Shown here piece by piece: positions 1 through 10,883 of a DNA stretch of 64,000 nt. Made by a program: the position numbers and the translations under genes. The DNA comes from Buddleja alternifolia (Eukaryota; Streptophyta; Magnoliopsida; Lamiales; Scrophulariaceae): assembly GCA_019426215.1 (NCBI GenBank), contig CM033402.1, forward strand, positions 26,633,102 to 26,697,101, given 5' to 3'. Under the pieces are notes generated by a model. The model searched no databases and was not told the DNA's origin. It saw only the letters and a list, made by a program, of their open reading frames with translations. Numbering within the stretch: position 1 is the stretch's first letter; every line of letters starts with the position of its first letter.

Positions 1-758
1 AGTTTGACTTGTAATGTTTTTTAAATGAAGAAGAAAATGAAAAATATTCTCTTACACATGTGGTGGTAGTTGAGAATGGAATGGTAGGTGAGAATGAGGT
101 GGTAGGTGAAGAAAAACAAGTCTTCTAGTCCACCTAACACCATATGGCCGAAAATTGGTGGTTATAAAAGGAGGTGTTCTTGCTCGCATTTAATACTTGA
201 TGAAAACTTAAAAAGAAAAAAAAAGCTTAGAGCTTAGTTCTTCATCTCTAGATTTTTCTAGCTTCTCTTGTGATTCTTGAAGACTTTCTTCTATAGAACT
301 TCTTCTTGAAGATTAGTTGTAAAAGATTATCTTCCATAGATATTTCTTTTAGTAACTCTTCTTGTCTTCCACCTTTCACTACATAGACTCCATTTCCTTA
401 GAGCATATATCTAGCCAATCTTTTGCTTAAGGTAGGAACTTACTTGAGGTGTGTCCTTGTAGAGGCTTCTTTCTTTAGGAGCTTATGGTGGTTTGATTCG
501 AACCCCTCCATGTTGAGGTGAGGATTCGAAAATGAGAGCCAAAGTTTTTTTGTGTGGTTTTCCTTGTGTTGTGGTTTTACACCCTAACTTTAATAAAACC
601 CCAAATCTTGTAATCGGTTTAAAACCCCTTTACTCGTATTAGTTTTTGTTGTGCATTACTTTGACCCCCTAGCTTGGGATGCCGATATATTTGTGCTTTG
701 TATATTTTATTTCTTCCGTTGCCCCGGCATCGCTTGTGGGGGCACACCGATCCTAACA
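1..758 (+). repeat. Unassigned LTR-like or promoter-bearing repeat fragment
   Basis: No coding sequence is recognisable. A TATA-like box (TTATAAAAG, 172-180) is followed by a T/C-rich, leader-like stretch with many CTTCTTG words. The segment ends with CCTAACA at 752-758, the kind of end seen in copia LTRs, and immediately afterwards decayed copia gag/protease sequence begins. I infer a truncated LTR whose left end lies outside the window. It could instead be a host promoter or 5' UTR fragment; no second copy in this window settles it. Confidence 0.3.
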
Positions 759-769
759 CAAGTGTGGGA

Positions 770-3440
770 TGATGAGTAGGGGCTTAAATATGAGGCGCAT
801 TGGGTATAGAACTATGTGTTTTAATAAAATAAGTGTTCTATGACCGATTTTCTCAACTTCTTGTATTCTACATTCTAGAGCTAGTGCTCATGTTTGAAGA
901 ATTAGAAACAAGTGCAAAAGTTTGGAATTAGTATACTGTGAACACAGAGACTAGAGAGCGCGGTATGCTAGAAATAAACAAGAAGAATTATTTGGCACCT
1001 AAGATTAGGTTAGGACTTATGAGCATAAGATTCACGAGTAAGGAGAAAGATGGGGTACAAGCCCATTGGGATTGGATCTCTATCCAAACTTAAGACAAAT
1101 TATGAGAAAATTAAGAAAAACAAAAAAAAAAGAGTAAGATTTTTGGCACATAAGATTAGGTTAGGACTTATGAGCATAAGATTCACGAGTAAGGAGAAAC
1201 ATGGGGGTACAAGCCCATTAGGATTGGATCTCTATCCAAACTTAAGAATCTTGTCCCATAGTCAAAGGACTGAGTCTCCCTTCACAGGGAACATAATAAA
1301 GCGCCATTCAAGTTCTAAAGTTTAGTGTGTTCTGATGCATATGGTTAAAAATATGGAATCATATTAGGACATTACAATTGGATGGTAATGTCAAGTATAT
1401 GATTGCCCAAGTTGAGTCTTTCTTATTAGAGCATAGTTTAATTTCACAACTGATACTTCCAGCGACTCTATAGTTGAATAGGGTAGTAGTATACAAGAAC
1501 GAGACATTGTTGGACATGTCCCATTCTATGCTAAATTACATGAAATTGCCCTAATTCATAGTGAGTCATGTGCTGCTCATAGGTATATCTTGAATAGATG
1601 TCCCTCCAAATTCATTCCTAAGGCACCATATCATAATTGGCGCAAGTGGAAGCCTAATCTTAAACACGTAATGGTATGAAAATTCCCAACCTACGTAGAT
1701 AAGATAAAGATAGAGAATCTGGAGGCTAAGTCCTTAAAAGGAAGTTTTGTTAGTTATCCCAAGAATTCAGTGGGAGAACTCCTTTTACCTACATAATGGT
1801 CAGAGAATCATTATGGCCTTAGAGGTTTGTTTTCTCGAATATAACATCTTTTGAGAAATTGGAGTAGGTAGAAAGTTTGTTCCATAAGAACAAAATAAAA
1901 CTTCTTAGGAGACTACTATTCAAGAAACCCAAACTAAGCCCATTATAACACAACGACTAATGAGTTAGTCTAGTAGCGTATGTCAACTGCCTGAGATATA
2001 TGGTGATCTTCTACAAGAAAAGCATAAGTTGTATGCTATCCCAGACATAACTATGGATACAATCCCCCTATGCATGACAGAATGATGGTGGATATGGACT
2101 TTACGAGAATGGTGTAAGACTATAAAAGTGAAAATGGATTAGATGTCTTTGAATCAATCCTAGACTCTAGTAGATAGCCCTAAGTGTATTGTACTCATTA
2201 GAGGCGAGTACATCTACAAGAGAAAGATTGATTCGAATGGTAAGGCCAGGCTGATGGCGAAAGGGTGTAGCCAAAAGAACGGTATTGACTATGAGGAAGC
2301 CCCTTTGTGACAGCTATAATCAAATCTACTCGAATCTTACTTTCGATAGTAACACACCAAGATTCTGAAAATCTTGCACCTGGATGTGAATACTCGTTCA
2401 TGAATGGATTCCTCAAGTAGGGCATCCATATGGAACTACCCAAGGGTTTCACATCTGAGGTCAATTCTCATAAGTTCTACATGCTATAAAAATTCACTTG
2501 TGGATTTAAGCGAACCTCTCGTAGTTGGAATCTTTACTTTGACACCATAGTTTGGAATTATGATATCAACAAAAATTCAGAGGAACCATGTGTGCACAAG
2601 AAGGCTAGTGGGAGTGAGATTTCATTTCTGGTACTAAATGTAGAGAGTGATTTGCTTATGGTAAAGGATGTGGGCTCATTGACTTAGATCAAGACATAAA
2701 CATCGAGCATATTCTCCATAAAAGATAGGAGAATCCACATGTATCCTTATGATTCGCTTCTATGGAGGTAGAGTGAAAAGGATGATGAGGCCCTCCCAAG
2801 TCCTTTGCTTAGAATAAATCCTAAAGAAATTTAGGATAGAAGATCTGAAAAAGGGCTCTTACCTATGAGGAAGAGCAATGGATAGACATAAAATATATCG
2901 TGAAGTACTTTAAAAGAATTTAGGATATATTCTTCGTCTATGCCCATGGAGAACTGAGAGTGGAAAGTTATACTTAATCGGACTTGGAGTTTGAAAAAGA
3001 TGACTTTAATTTCACTTTGGGTTTGTATTCAACCTCAAATGTGGAGTAGTAACTTGGAATAGTTCTTAGTGAAGTACTCCACTACTACGAATGAGTATGA
3101 AACTGCCTTGGAGCCACGGAGGTTTTTCAAGGAAACTGTCTCGATCTGAAGATCAAGGTAGAACTTCTAGAGGTCCCTGGCGTACAGCTTGGATTATCAC
3201 TTTATTGTGATGAAATGGAGCTAATGCGCAGGCTAGAGCTCCGAGGTCTCACAAATCCAAACATAACGTTGAGAGATCAACATATTTTGAGAGATCGTAG
3301 GAAAAAGCGATATAGCTTTGTAGAAAATGAACTTCAGCAGGTTACACGGCGGACCCACTCACTGGGCCACTATCACATGTGGTGCTAGAGCAACATCTTA
3401 TAAGATGGGTATTGGATACCAAAGCTATTGGCATAGAGTG
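770..3440 (+). pseudogene. Decayed copia gag-pol remnant (protease to RNase H)
   Basis: Three-frame reading finds, in order: a segment like the end of the gag zinc-knuckle region (about 780-830); a decayed protease (about 850-895, where the family reads WILDSGA); a GAG-pre-integrase block (about 985-1310, with RLGL and LGLDLYPN aligning to RLGH and LGLDPYPT of copia A); integrase C-terminus (LNRCPSKF near 1590-1620, LEAKSLKGSF near 1720); and RT (YIYKRKID near 2210, SRSWNL near 2520). The catalytic YVDD region is degraded to NVESD near 2640. Stops and frameshifts occur throughout. The part between protease and GAG-pre-integrase is largely deleted. Family assignment is secure; exact ends are not. 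Confidence 0.75.
991..1247 (+). repeat. Tandem duplication within copia L pre-integrase region
   Basis: Two nearly identical units, 991-1095 and 1142-1247, lie about 150 bp apart. Both begin TTTGGCAC and end CCAAACTTAAGA, and they are separated by an A-rich linker containing a run of ten A residues. The unit covers most of the GAG-pre-integrase domain, so this part of the pseudogene is doubled. The two units differ at only a few positions, so the duplication is younger than most of L's decay. Confidence 0.85.
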
Positions 3441-3452
3441 GAAGTGGGAGAT

Positions 3453-5091
3453 TTTTGGGTTTGTGCCCTCAATGGCAAGGGGACTTAGAGAATAGGGCAC
3501 TAGTTTATGTTGCACAACCTAATATTAATATGAAGGCATTAGTAAGTTTTTCATATAGTTCTTAATGGCATCCATAACCCTTAAATAAACAACTAGTCCA
3601 TGTGTATCAAGGCAAACCTTCGCACTCCTTATAGTAGTTAAGAATATGGGCACTGGAAGGATTTGGTACTTGATCACTTAAATGGTTCGCAAGTTGGAGA
3701 ATCTCAATTGGGCATTGAGATTCATGTGGACTTATATGACACATGCTCTGACAAGGACTACCAGTCGAACACTATGGGATAGTGGGAGTTTGTGTCATGG
3801 ATACATTGATTGGATTGGATTAGTGTATTTGAACCATGGGTCGTAGTATTCCGATCACATGGTTTTTTACTCAGTGGCTGTCAATGATGGGATTACTGAT
3901 TATATTAGTATACGTGAGCCTCTGACCTGAGTAATCAAGTTGAAAATATGCTTGTGACATCAAGTCTATCATTAGAGTATTTAGATCCAATTTACCCGTT
4001 GGTAGAGTCAACCTCGAAGTGCGGCTTGTCTTAACTGGTTAGCAAAATGGAATTCACTGTCTCGAAAGTAACCGAGAAGTATCCTATGCGATCATAGGTA
4101 AATGAGATTAAAGTCTCTGGCCAGAGCTCATAAACTAACCCGTGTTGGACATTGAGGGTAGTTCGGTAATCTCATATTACCATGATACTGGAGCATAGCA
4201 TCGAGTCTTGTGAGTTTGACATATTACATGACACTCTCTCGATCGGGATACGTCAGTGAAAGCTTATACTCATACATTATTCATAATCCAGAGGTTCCTA
4301 TTGACATAGTCATTTCATACTCGGTTGGACTACAATGTGGGTCCACGGTGATGGCTAGGTATCACCCACATCCTTTGGCATCCTCCCATTGCCAATCGAG
4401 ACAAACCTAGAGAGTCGTGCTATAAGAATAGACAGGAAATCATTATTTGTATTTGGAGGTCATTTAGGTAATTTGTCCTTTGGAAGGACGAATTAATTAG
4501 ATTAAACATAGATAATTGAATTAATTATGTTAACTAGGTCAACTTTGAATATTAATTAATTATTTAGTTAATTAATTAATTAGAATATTAATTTTATCTG
4601 TGTATATTTAATTGGATTAAATATTAGACGATTAGATTAATTAGGCTAAGTTGACTGGGTTAGCATAGCCCAAATGAGTGTCCAATTGAGCCTTGATGGG
4701 CGTGTATCTAAGTGGGCTTAAGTTGAAGGATTTATTTAATCCTCCAACAGAGCTCTAGAGAACCAAGTAACTTTACGTGAAATTCCTCTACCAGAAAAAC
4801 AACAAGAGAAAATAAATTCTCTTCCACTCTCTCTCATCTAGCCGCCCCGAAGAAAAGAGATGGAGATTTTTGGAGTCAATTCTGACCTGTGTTAAGCTAG
4901 AGATTTTTGGACACGTGGACCGTTGAACAAAGATTTGAAGATTCGCGAGGATTGATTGAATACATAAAAAGGTAAGTTTTTCTTATTCATCTTGTTCATG
5001 AAAATCAACGAACAGACGAATTGATCTTGTCTTTGGGAATCAGGATATGAATTTTAAATTTCTTCTATGCATGATACCAAGATTCCCAACA
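3453..5091 (+). repeat. LTR of copia L
   Basis: About 1.64 kb. It starts TTTTGGGTTTGTGCCCTC directly after a purine-rich tract; the terminal TGTT seen in A/B LTRs has mutated. Scattered blocks match the A/B/I LTRs in order, including GTGTCATGGATACATTG near 3791 and CTCGAAGTGCGGCTTGT near 4013. It ends GATTCCCAACA. The bases after it (GTGGATACATC) loosely resemble a copia primer site (GTGGTATCAGAG), so this could be a 5' LTR of a second truncated element rather than a simple 3' LTR. Confidence 0.7.
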
Positions 5092-6750
5092 GTGGATACA
5101 TCTTAGAGGCGTAACACTTGGGGCGCTAGAGCAAATTCATTCGGAGAGGTGTAGCAGGGAGTTGTTTAAAATGACATTGCTAATTAAGTTCTTTAAGAGG
5201 TCAACATGAGAAAACTCAATTTTGTACTTACTTTTTGAATTCGATGGTACCATGTCAACCTAGCACAAATGTGGGGATGTCGGATTTTTATTAAACTCCA
5301 TGTTTTCCGGTATGCCAATGATGAGTGCAATATTTATATATTGAATTCCCTTTAAATTTAGCATTTTATTGTGATTATACACCCATTGGAACTAATCTTA
5401 TCTTATTTTATGAATTGGGTAGGTTTTAAATTGAATTAATCATTTTCAATCAAATTGGGCAATTCAGCGCGACAATGGAATTACAATCCTATCTGGAGCT
5501 AAACACCTCTTGTGTTAGTGATTTTTATATGGTTAGAAATCTAATGAAAAGATCCATAATTCATATGAAGAACACTAAACCGAATTAGGATGGGATAAGG
5601 CTCAAATACACTTAAGAACTCACAGCTGTTTCTGTTGCGGGCTGGACTGCACCACTTTGGTAGAAAATTCAAATCTGGCGGTACATGCATTGTATTTGGA
5701 CAAAACCAGCTGAATTGGATAGCCAACATGCATATCTACAACTTTCTAAGAGGAGGCAAAGTCAAATTCGGACTGCAAATAGTCCAAATCAGTGTTCTAA
5801 TTCCTGCATTAAAATCTGGCGGCTAGAGAAGGCAACTTCAAATTGATTTCAAAGAGAAGACAACTTAAAATTCTTATGAAGGAAGCCTATTCTCTATAAA
5901 TATAGCACATTCTTAGAGCTAAAAAAGAGAGAAGAGAGTTAAGAAAAATACTATATCAACTATTGTACTTTTATTAATGAATAACTAATTTTCTCTTTCG
6001 ATTCAAGGTAGTTCAATTTAATTCATATGTTGTGAGACACGGAGCTTCATGATCTATCTACGGGTTGATTATCTTTTGTTTCTTATTATTAATGTTCATG
6101 GTTGTGTAGATGATAATCTAAGATGCATATTAGTTGATTATCTATTACAATCTATTGCTAACAAATCTTCATAATCCGTAATTGTTATGCTTGATTTGTG
6201 CTCGTAGCAATTGAGTTTTCAAGATTGCGATCCCAGTTTTCATTGATTACTCGAGGGAAACATTAGTGTAAATTAAATAGTTGGCGCTTGCTTAAACTAT
6301 TGTTTATCCTTAGTCGCTTCTAATTCATTATGCTATTATTGACATGATTAGGATTGCTTAATACCGATTCAGTTGATAATAAGAATTTAACCTGGTGCTG
6401 GGCTTTGGTTAATGATATAAGGAAGTCAATAAGGATCTAAATAGCTGGTTATTTAGGTTCTTGGCTAAGTAATCGAAGAATAGATAGTATTTTAGGTGTC
6501 TATGATCGACTTGAATTAAAGAACGAATTATCCTTGAATCGATATTTTACGTTTATTGAAATTCCTATTTAGTTCCTGTCGTTTTTAGTCATTGAATTCA
6601 TCCAAACAACACCCCCCCCCCATTGAATATTATTTTGATCAACCAATCTCTAGGGTTCGATCTGGACTTACGAGTACTACAAATCCTTGTGAGAACAGTA
6701 AATTTTATTTTGGCACATTCGACACGTACCAGCCAACGTCACCGGGGTTG
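5092..6750 (+). mobile_element. M: decayed Ty3/gypsy LTR with flanking scraps
   Basis: A polypurine-like stretch (CACAAATGTGGGGATGT, about 5264-5280) lies 10 bp after a perfect palindrome ATGGTACCAT (5244-5253), an arrangement like the 3' ends of gypsy C, D, F and J. About 1.4 kb of LTR-like sequence follows, with a TATA box (CTATAAATATA near 5892-5902). Near the right end, CTCTAGGGTTCGATCTGGAC (about 6649-6668) resembles C's LTR text CTCTGTGGGTTCGACATTCC. CCAACGTCACCGGGG (about 6732-6746) resembles a decayed tRNA-Asp primer site. No gag or pol is present. Boundaries are approximate. Confidence 0.5.
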
Positions 6751-7135
6751 TACCGATCCCAACAAAATAGTCCTAAGGGGTCACACACATAACTCGGAGT
6801 AGATTCTCTGCGTGAAGATTTAATTAATCGATTGTTAGAGAAGTCGAGAAAATTAGGAAAGTCTAGTATTTTCCTAATTGGACTATTTATTTAATAGTGA
6901 TGGATTAATTAATTAATGGAGCTTCAAGAGTACATGCATTTTATTTAATTAGACTAGGCTTAGTTAAATAAATAAATGGTTGAGGTTATTTAATTAAGGT
7001 TGCACTATAATTAAGTGATTTAATTAATTGATTAAGTCCAACAATAAAATTACTTGGAAGACAAGAATTAAATCAAGTAGGATTAAATCCTTGGTCTCCA
7101 AGTTGATGGGCGACGGTTTTAGGCATTGTAATATG
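6751..7135. other. AT-rich remnant into which copia A inserted
   Basis: About 385 bp rich in TTAATTAATT words, similar in texture to the middle of copia LTRs but not alignable by eye to any LTR here. It ends with ATATG (7131-7135), the left target duplication of copia A. It appears to continue to the right of A as 26223-26253. No gene seen. Confidence 0.4.
7131..7135. repeat. Left target-site duplication of copia A (ATATG)
   Basis: ATATG sits directly before the TGTTGGGA end of the A LTR and recurs at 26223-26227 directly after the other LTR end. The matching 5-bp duplication shows that 7136-26222, including the nested gypsy C, is one insertion. Confidence 0.85.
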
Positions 7136-8532
7136 TGTTGGGACTTATACGAATAAAACGCAGCGGAAAGTAAATTTTTCCAAAGCCCGAATCATCTCTA
7201 ATCATCGTGTTTAATTGTGTATAGAAAAATTACCATTCTCGCGTATGTTGATTTCTGAACGTGATCCTTTTCTCTAACGCCGAATTTGCCAACGTCTCTA
7301 ATTCGTCACGCCGGAATCAAAAACGAAAAACTCCTCCTTTATTCCTTGTCAAAGACGGCTAGAGAGAGAGAGAGGTGAGAGACTTTTTCTTGGAGAGAAA
7401 GTTATGTAAGTTGCCTTGTGTTATTTTTCACCTTGTGATATATTTATATCATTATGAAACAATAACAATAGCATGCAAGAGCCCTATTTGGGCATCTATT
7501 TGGCTGCCCCTTAGTGGGCTCGGAAGCCTTCGGGCTTTCGTCTTGCTTGCTAATTAATTAATCGGATAATTTATTTATCCAATAAATAAATTGATAATCC
7601 AATTAATTCAATTCCTAATTAATTTATAATTCAATTTCTCCAAGAAATTAATTAACTCATTAATTTAATTAATTAATTAAATTATCCAATAATTAATTAA
7701 TTAATTACGGCAACCAATGCCGTGAATTTCTCTCAAGTCTTTTTTCCATGTTTTTCCTTTTGCACTTCCTTTAAGCGCGACTCTTTAGGTTCGTCTCAAA
7801 AGGAAATTGGGAGGAATCCAAAGGGGTGTGAGTGACACCTAGCCAGTCTCGTGGCTCACACCGTAACCCAATTGAGAACGAATGAATAGGATCATTCCAA
7901 ACCTTTACGCTGTGAATACCGTACGTGTATAAACCTTTTATTCTTATATCCCAGTCAAGTAAGAGTCATGGTTTAAAGTCAAACTCATATAACTTGACCA
8001 TATACCTAAGCTCATAATAATTCGAGGTATTTAAATGCTTTGGCCAAAGACTTTCATCCTCACTTATTCATGACCGCATAGGATATTTTACTCATTCACT
8101 TATGAGAGAATAAATTCCATATTGCAAATCAGTTAAAAATGCTACTTGCCCATCAAGTCGCACTTCGAGGTCGATTCCACCAACAGGTGATTTGAATCAA
8201 CTACTCTAATGACAGACTTGATGTCACAAGTACATCTTCAACTCGATTTCTCAGGTCAGAGGTTCACACGTACCTATCACTACTTATCAATTTCATCATT
8301 GACTGTCAATGAGTGAATACCCATGTGATGAACTGATGCGAGCCATGTTCGAACATATCAGTCCAACTGACACGTCTATGATATAAGTTCCCACTACCAT
8401 TTTCATAGTGTACAACTGACACTTTATCTGTCGAAACTTACATCATACAAGTCTTTATTCACTATTGATGCCTAATCAATATTTCTTAGACTTGCGAACC
8501 CTTTTAGATGTCAAGGGTCAAACCATTCTAGT
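7136..8532 (-). repeat. Copia A 3' LTR, distal portion
   Basis: It matches the A 5' LTR (24636-26027 or so) closely, starting TGTTGGGA and running to ...AACCATTCTAGT, where gypsy C begins. Shared landmarks are the GA-rich stretch near 7361-7380, the ATATTTATATCATTATG block near 7440, and the CTTATTCATGACCGCATAGG block near 8062. The final CTAGT (8528-8532) is the target duplicated by gypsy C. Confidence 0.92.
8528..8532. repeat. Left target-site duplication of gypsy C (CTAGT)
   Basis: CTAGT directly precedes TGATAAG, the start of the C LTR, and recurs at 18576-18580 after the TGTCA end of the other LTR. The undisrupted copia A 5' LTR has a single CTAGT at the equivalent position (near 26019-26023), giving an empty-site comparison inside the same window. 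Confidence 0.93.
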
Positions 8533-10090
8533 TGATAAGTGTGAGTTTTACACATTTGAGAGGTCAATAATTTCATGGTTTAGGTTCAAATATGTATGAA
8601 TTTTACCACTTGTGGCTTTGATTTGTGTTTTAAATGAATTCAAGGTAAAAATCATAACAATAGAGAAATCAGCTGGAAGCAAATGCAATAATTCTGTAAT
8701 TTGGACGCAGAATCTGAGAACGTGTTCTTCTACAAAGTTGTAGATCTATGTCTTAGCTTCACGTGAGAACTTGAATCACTTGAATCTAAGATTTGAGGAA
8801 AACGTTATGAAGAAAACACTATTGCTGCGCAGAAGGATAAATGCTACGGGCAGCTGGACGAATCTTAGAAACTTTTGACACCTAAAGACCATTAGTTGCC
8901 TCCTTTAATGATTGTAATGCATGTATTGTGTGCCCCTTTCATTTATAATGCTGATAGTTGTCTACTTTTGGGCATGTGTAGTGTAGGTTTTTACTTATGT
9001 TCATGATGAACATTAGTTGTCTTCCTTTAGACATGTGCTATGTGTACCCCATTTGTATTCTTTTAGTGTATATTAGTTGTTATCCTCTAGTGCATATTAG
9101 TATAAATAGGGGTGTTGTTTCATGTCAAAAGAACCCAACACACAACAACACAAAACACACTAACACTACACTCAAATAGGATACTTTCTCTTACAACAAG
9201 AAGGAGATGTTCGAAATTGGTAGCTAGAGAGGAGATTGGAGCAAAGAAACGAGCAAGACGAAGAGAACGACGATTCAACACGAGTTCATCAATTATTAAC
9301 AGGGAGCTTTTTATTTTCAGAATATTTGTCTATGAATAATTCTATGTTTTTAATTGTTTTCCCAATTATGATTATGAACTAAATTAATCAAACTAAGGCC
9401 ATGTGAATGCCAATTTTATGAGTTTATATATATGAAGTGATTGTTCATTTTAATTCTATTATTGTTTTGTGTGTTAATTTTATGCTTTTATTCCAATCGT
9501 ATGCTTGATCAACATATGTTTGCTAATTAGCCTAATTTATTATTTGAGAGAATATATATTAGGGTTCAAAGGAATTAACACATCATCCGAAAAACATGAG
9601 GAATTGCTCCTAGAGATAGGTATAGATTTCCGGGTGCTGTTAGCCGAATTAATCCGGGGAAATTCTAGAACTTGAATGCATGGTTAATGATTTGATTCTC
9701 GGATAGATATATTTAGAGAACCGTCACGTAATCATAGGATTATTACAGCCGAGAGATCGGGTAATAATTATTTAAGGTTTTTTTCCACCAAAGCAATAAT
9801 AGTCTAATAATTAGAAGAATCACTCATATATATTTACAAATAATAAAGGTTGAAGCATGTGCCTTAGTTGTTTTCTCATATAAAAATCTCAATCAAATTG
9901 TTAAGTCTTAGTCTTTTACCTTTCTACTGTCAATTAATCAAAAATCGTTTAATTTAATTCAATTGCTTTAAACTTGTTAATTGAAAATACGAGTCTCTGT
10001 GGGTTCGACATTCCGGACTTAATATCCATTCTATTACTACACACGACCAGTCCACTTGCTGTTTTATACACGTAAGGATTTTTCGTGTCA
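8533..10090 (+). repeat. Gypsy C 5' LTR
   Basis: 1,558 bp, TGATAAG...GTGTCA, ending just before CTAGT and the primer-binding site. Promoter: TATAAATA at 9101-9108, followed about 15 bp later by TTGTTTCATGTC. The 3' end carries pairing words CACG/CGTG (see findings). Short ORFs inside, such as 9112-9339, are identical in frame to those in the 3' LTR because the DNA is duplicated; I do not call them genes. Confidence 0.95.
9101..9108 (+). promoter_or_regulatory. TATA box of gypsy C 5' LTR
   Basis: TATAAATA followed by GGGG, 568 bp into the LTR, in the U3 position expected for the element's RNA polymerase II promoter. The same sequence occurs at the same offset in the 3' LTR (17586-17593). Confidence 0.7.
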
Positions 10091-10870
10091 CTAGTTTTTG
10101 GCGCCTTATATTGCCGGGGACTTGTTTTGTTTTAGTTTGTAAATTGCTATAAGTTTACTTTTATCAATTCTTTTTAACTGCCTTATCTTCTAGCTCTAAT
10201 TCTTGAAAAACCATAGTTTACTTCTTTGTTTAAACAGGGTATTTTTGTGGTATGACCAGAACCTAGGGTTTAAATCTATCCTTTTTCAAGCAATGGTACT
10301 TAAGAAAACGAGCTATGGCTGGAAATTTCCCTAACATGAATCTCCCATGCACTCAATGGTTTCATTTGCTTGTTTTGCAACCGGCACCTCCGGCACCACC
10401 CCCATCTTTTCAACCACCACGTGTTTTTCCAGCTACGCCGGGGCCTGTGCCAATGGCTTGGTGCCACACCAAAATGGATCCACCTGCGACATCAACATGT
10501 TCAGGCGGAACTATTTTCTGATCAAAAAGCTATTTCGCCTCTCATGACGATCTGGAGCACTTCAATGATGTGTGACTACTATGCAATTTCACCCTCTTGA
10601 TGCCATTGCCTCAGATTATTCCATTTCTCGCTTGAGGGACCTAGGTTCCTTCGCTTGCGCTGAGTTAGTCTCTAGTTTTTCCCTCACAATAAAGTTGGCA
10701 AGCGAGAGGGTTTTAAGCTAGATGAATCCACTCAGCATGCAAGATTCCTTCAAAAACGAACTTCCTAATCCAAACAGCTTCTTTAGCTGCCTCGGATTCA
10801 GCCTCTGTGGTGGAGTCTGTGGTTGTGCTTTGCTTGGAACTTTTAGGTCTCGATAGCAGAAATGTGGGCA
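10091..10870 (+). other. Blended gypsy-gag / copia A sequence at start of gypsy C interior
   Basis: This stretch should hold the gypsy leader and gag N-terminus. Instead it alternates short gypsy words with words from copia A 18583-19111, in the same order. Matching words include AAAAACCATAGTTTA (near 10205), TAAATCTATCCTTTTT (near 10274), GTGTTTTTCCAG (near 10422), GACCTAGGTTCCTTCGCTTG (near 10639), and an uninterrupted match of about 90 bp (about 10754-10845 against 19021-19111). Gypsy gag scraps (EHFND, then QFHPLDAIASDY in a shifted frame) survive between them. The ORFs at 10315-10600 and the antisense ORF 10713-10973 are by-products. I think this is an assembly or polishing blend, not a gene. 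Confidence 0.75.
10099..10120 (+). other. Primer-binding site of gypsy C (tRNA-Asp type), disrupted
   Basis: TGGCGCC followed, after five extra bases, by TTGCCGGGGA. Plant tRNA-Asp 3' ends are complementary to TGGCGCC plus GTTGCCGGGGA, as used by Athila/Tat elements. The interrupting CTTATA bases match the copia A text after C's 3' LTR (18582-18588), so the break may be part of the blended region described at 10091-10850. Confidence 0.7.
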
Positions 10871-10883
10871 AATCCCTAGAGCA

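Larger units (their letters stand above)
759..5091 (+). mobile_element. Copia L: strongly decayed Ty1/copia element with one LTR
   Basis: This is an old relative of copia A, B and I on the + strand. The interior (about 770-3440) keeps recognisable scraps of zinc-knuckle end, protease, GAG-pre-integrase, integrase C-terminus, RT and RNase H in the normal copia order. It is followed by a degraded polypurine tract (GAAGTGGGAGAT near 3441-3452) and an LTR (3453-5091) ending in CCCAACA. No clean 5' LTR or target duplication is visible on the left, so the element is truncated there. The heavy load of stops and indels makes it the oldest copia copy in the window. Confidence 0.75.

Noticed and set aside
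4210..4410. 66-codon ORF in the LTR of copia L
   Set aside because: LTR sequence whose counterparts in A, B and I are not open; no domain.
6611..6621. C run (also G run at 46730-46740 and A runs near 39219-39230)
   Set aside because: Ordinary homopolymers, also prone to length error; no structure around them.
7361..7380. GA/CT-rich microsatellite-like stretches in the A, I and K LTRs
   Set aside because: Shared by position in all family LTRs, so part of the LTR and not independent repeats.
9112..9339. 75-codon ORF repeated identically at 17597-17824
   Set aside because: Identity follows from the LTR duplication. No family resemblance; probably leader sequence downstream of the TATA box.
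10315..10600. Three overlapping proline-rich ORFs after the gypsy C primer site
   Set aside because: They lie in the blended region; the words come alternately from gypsy gag and reverse-strand copia RNase H.
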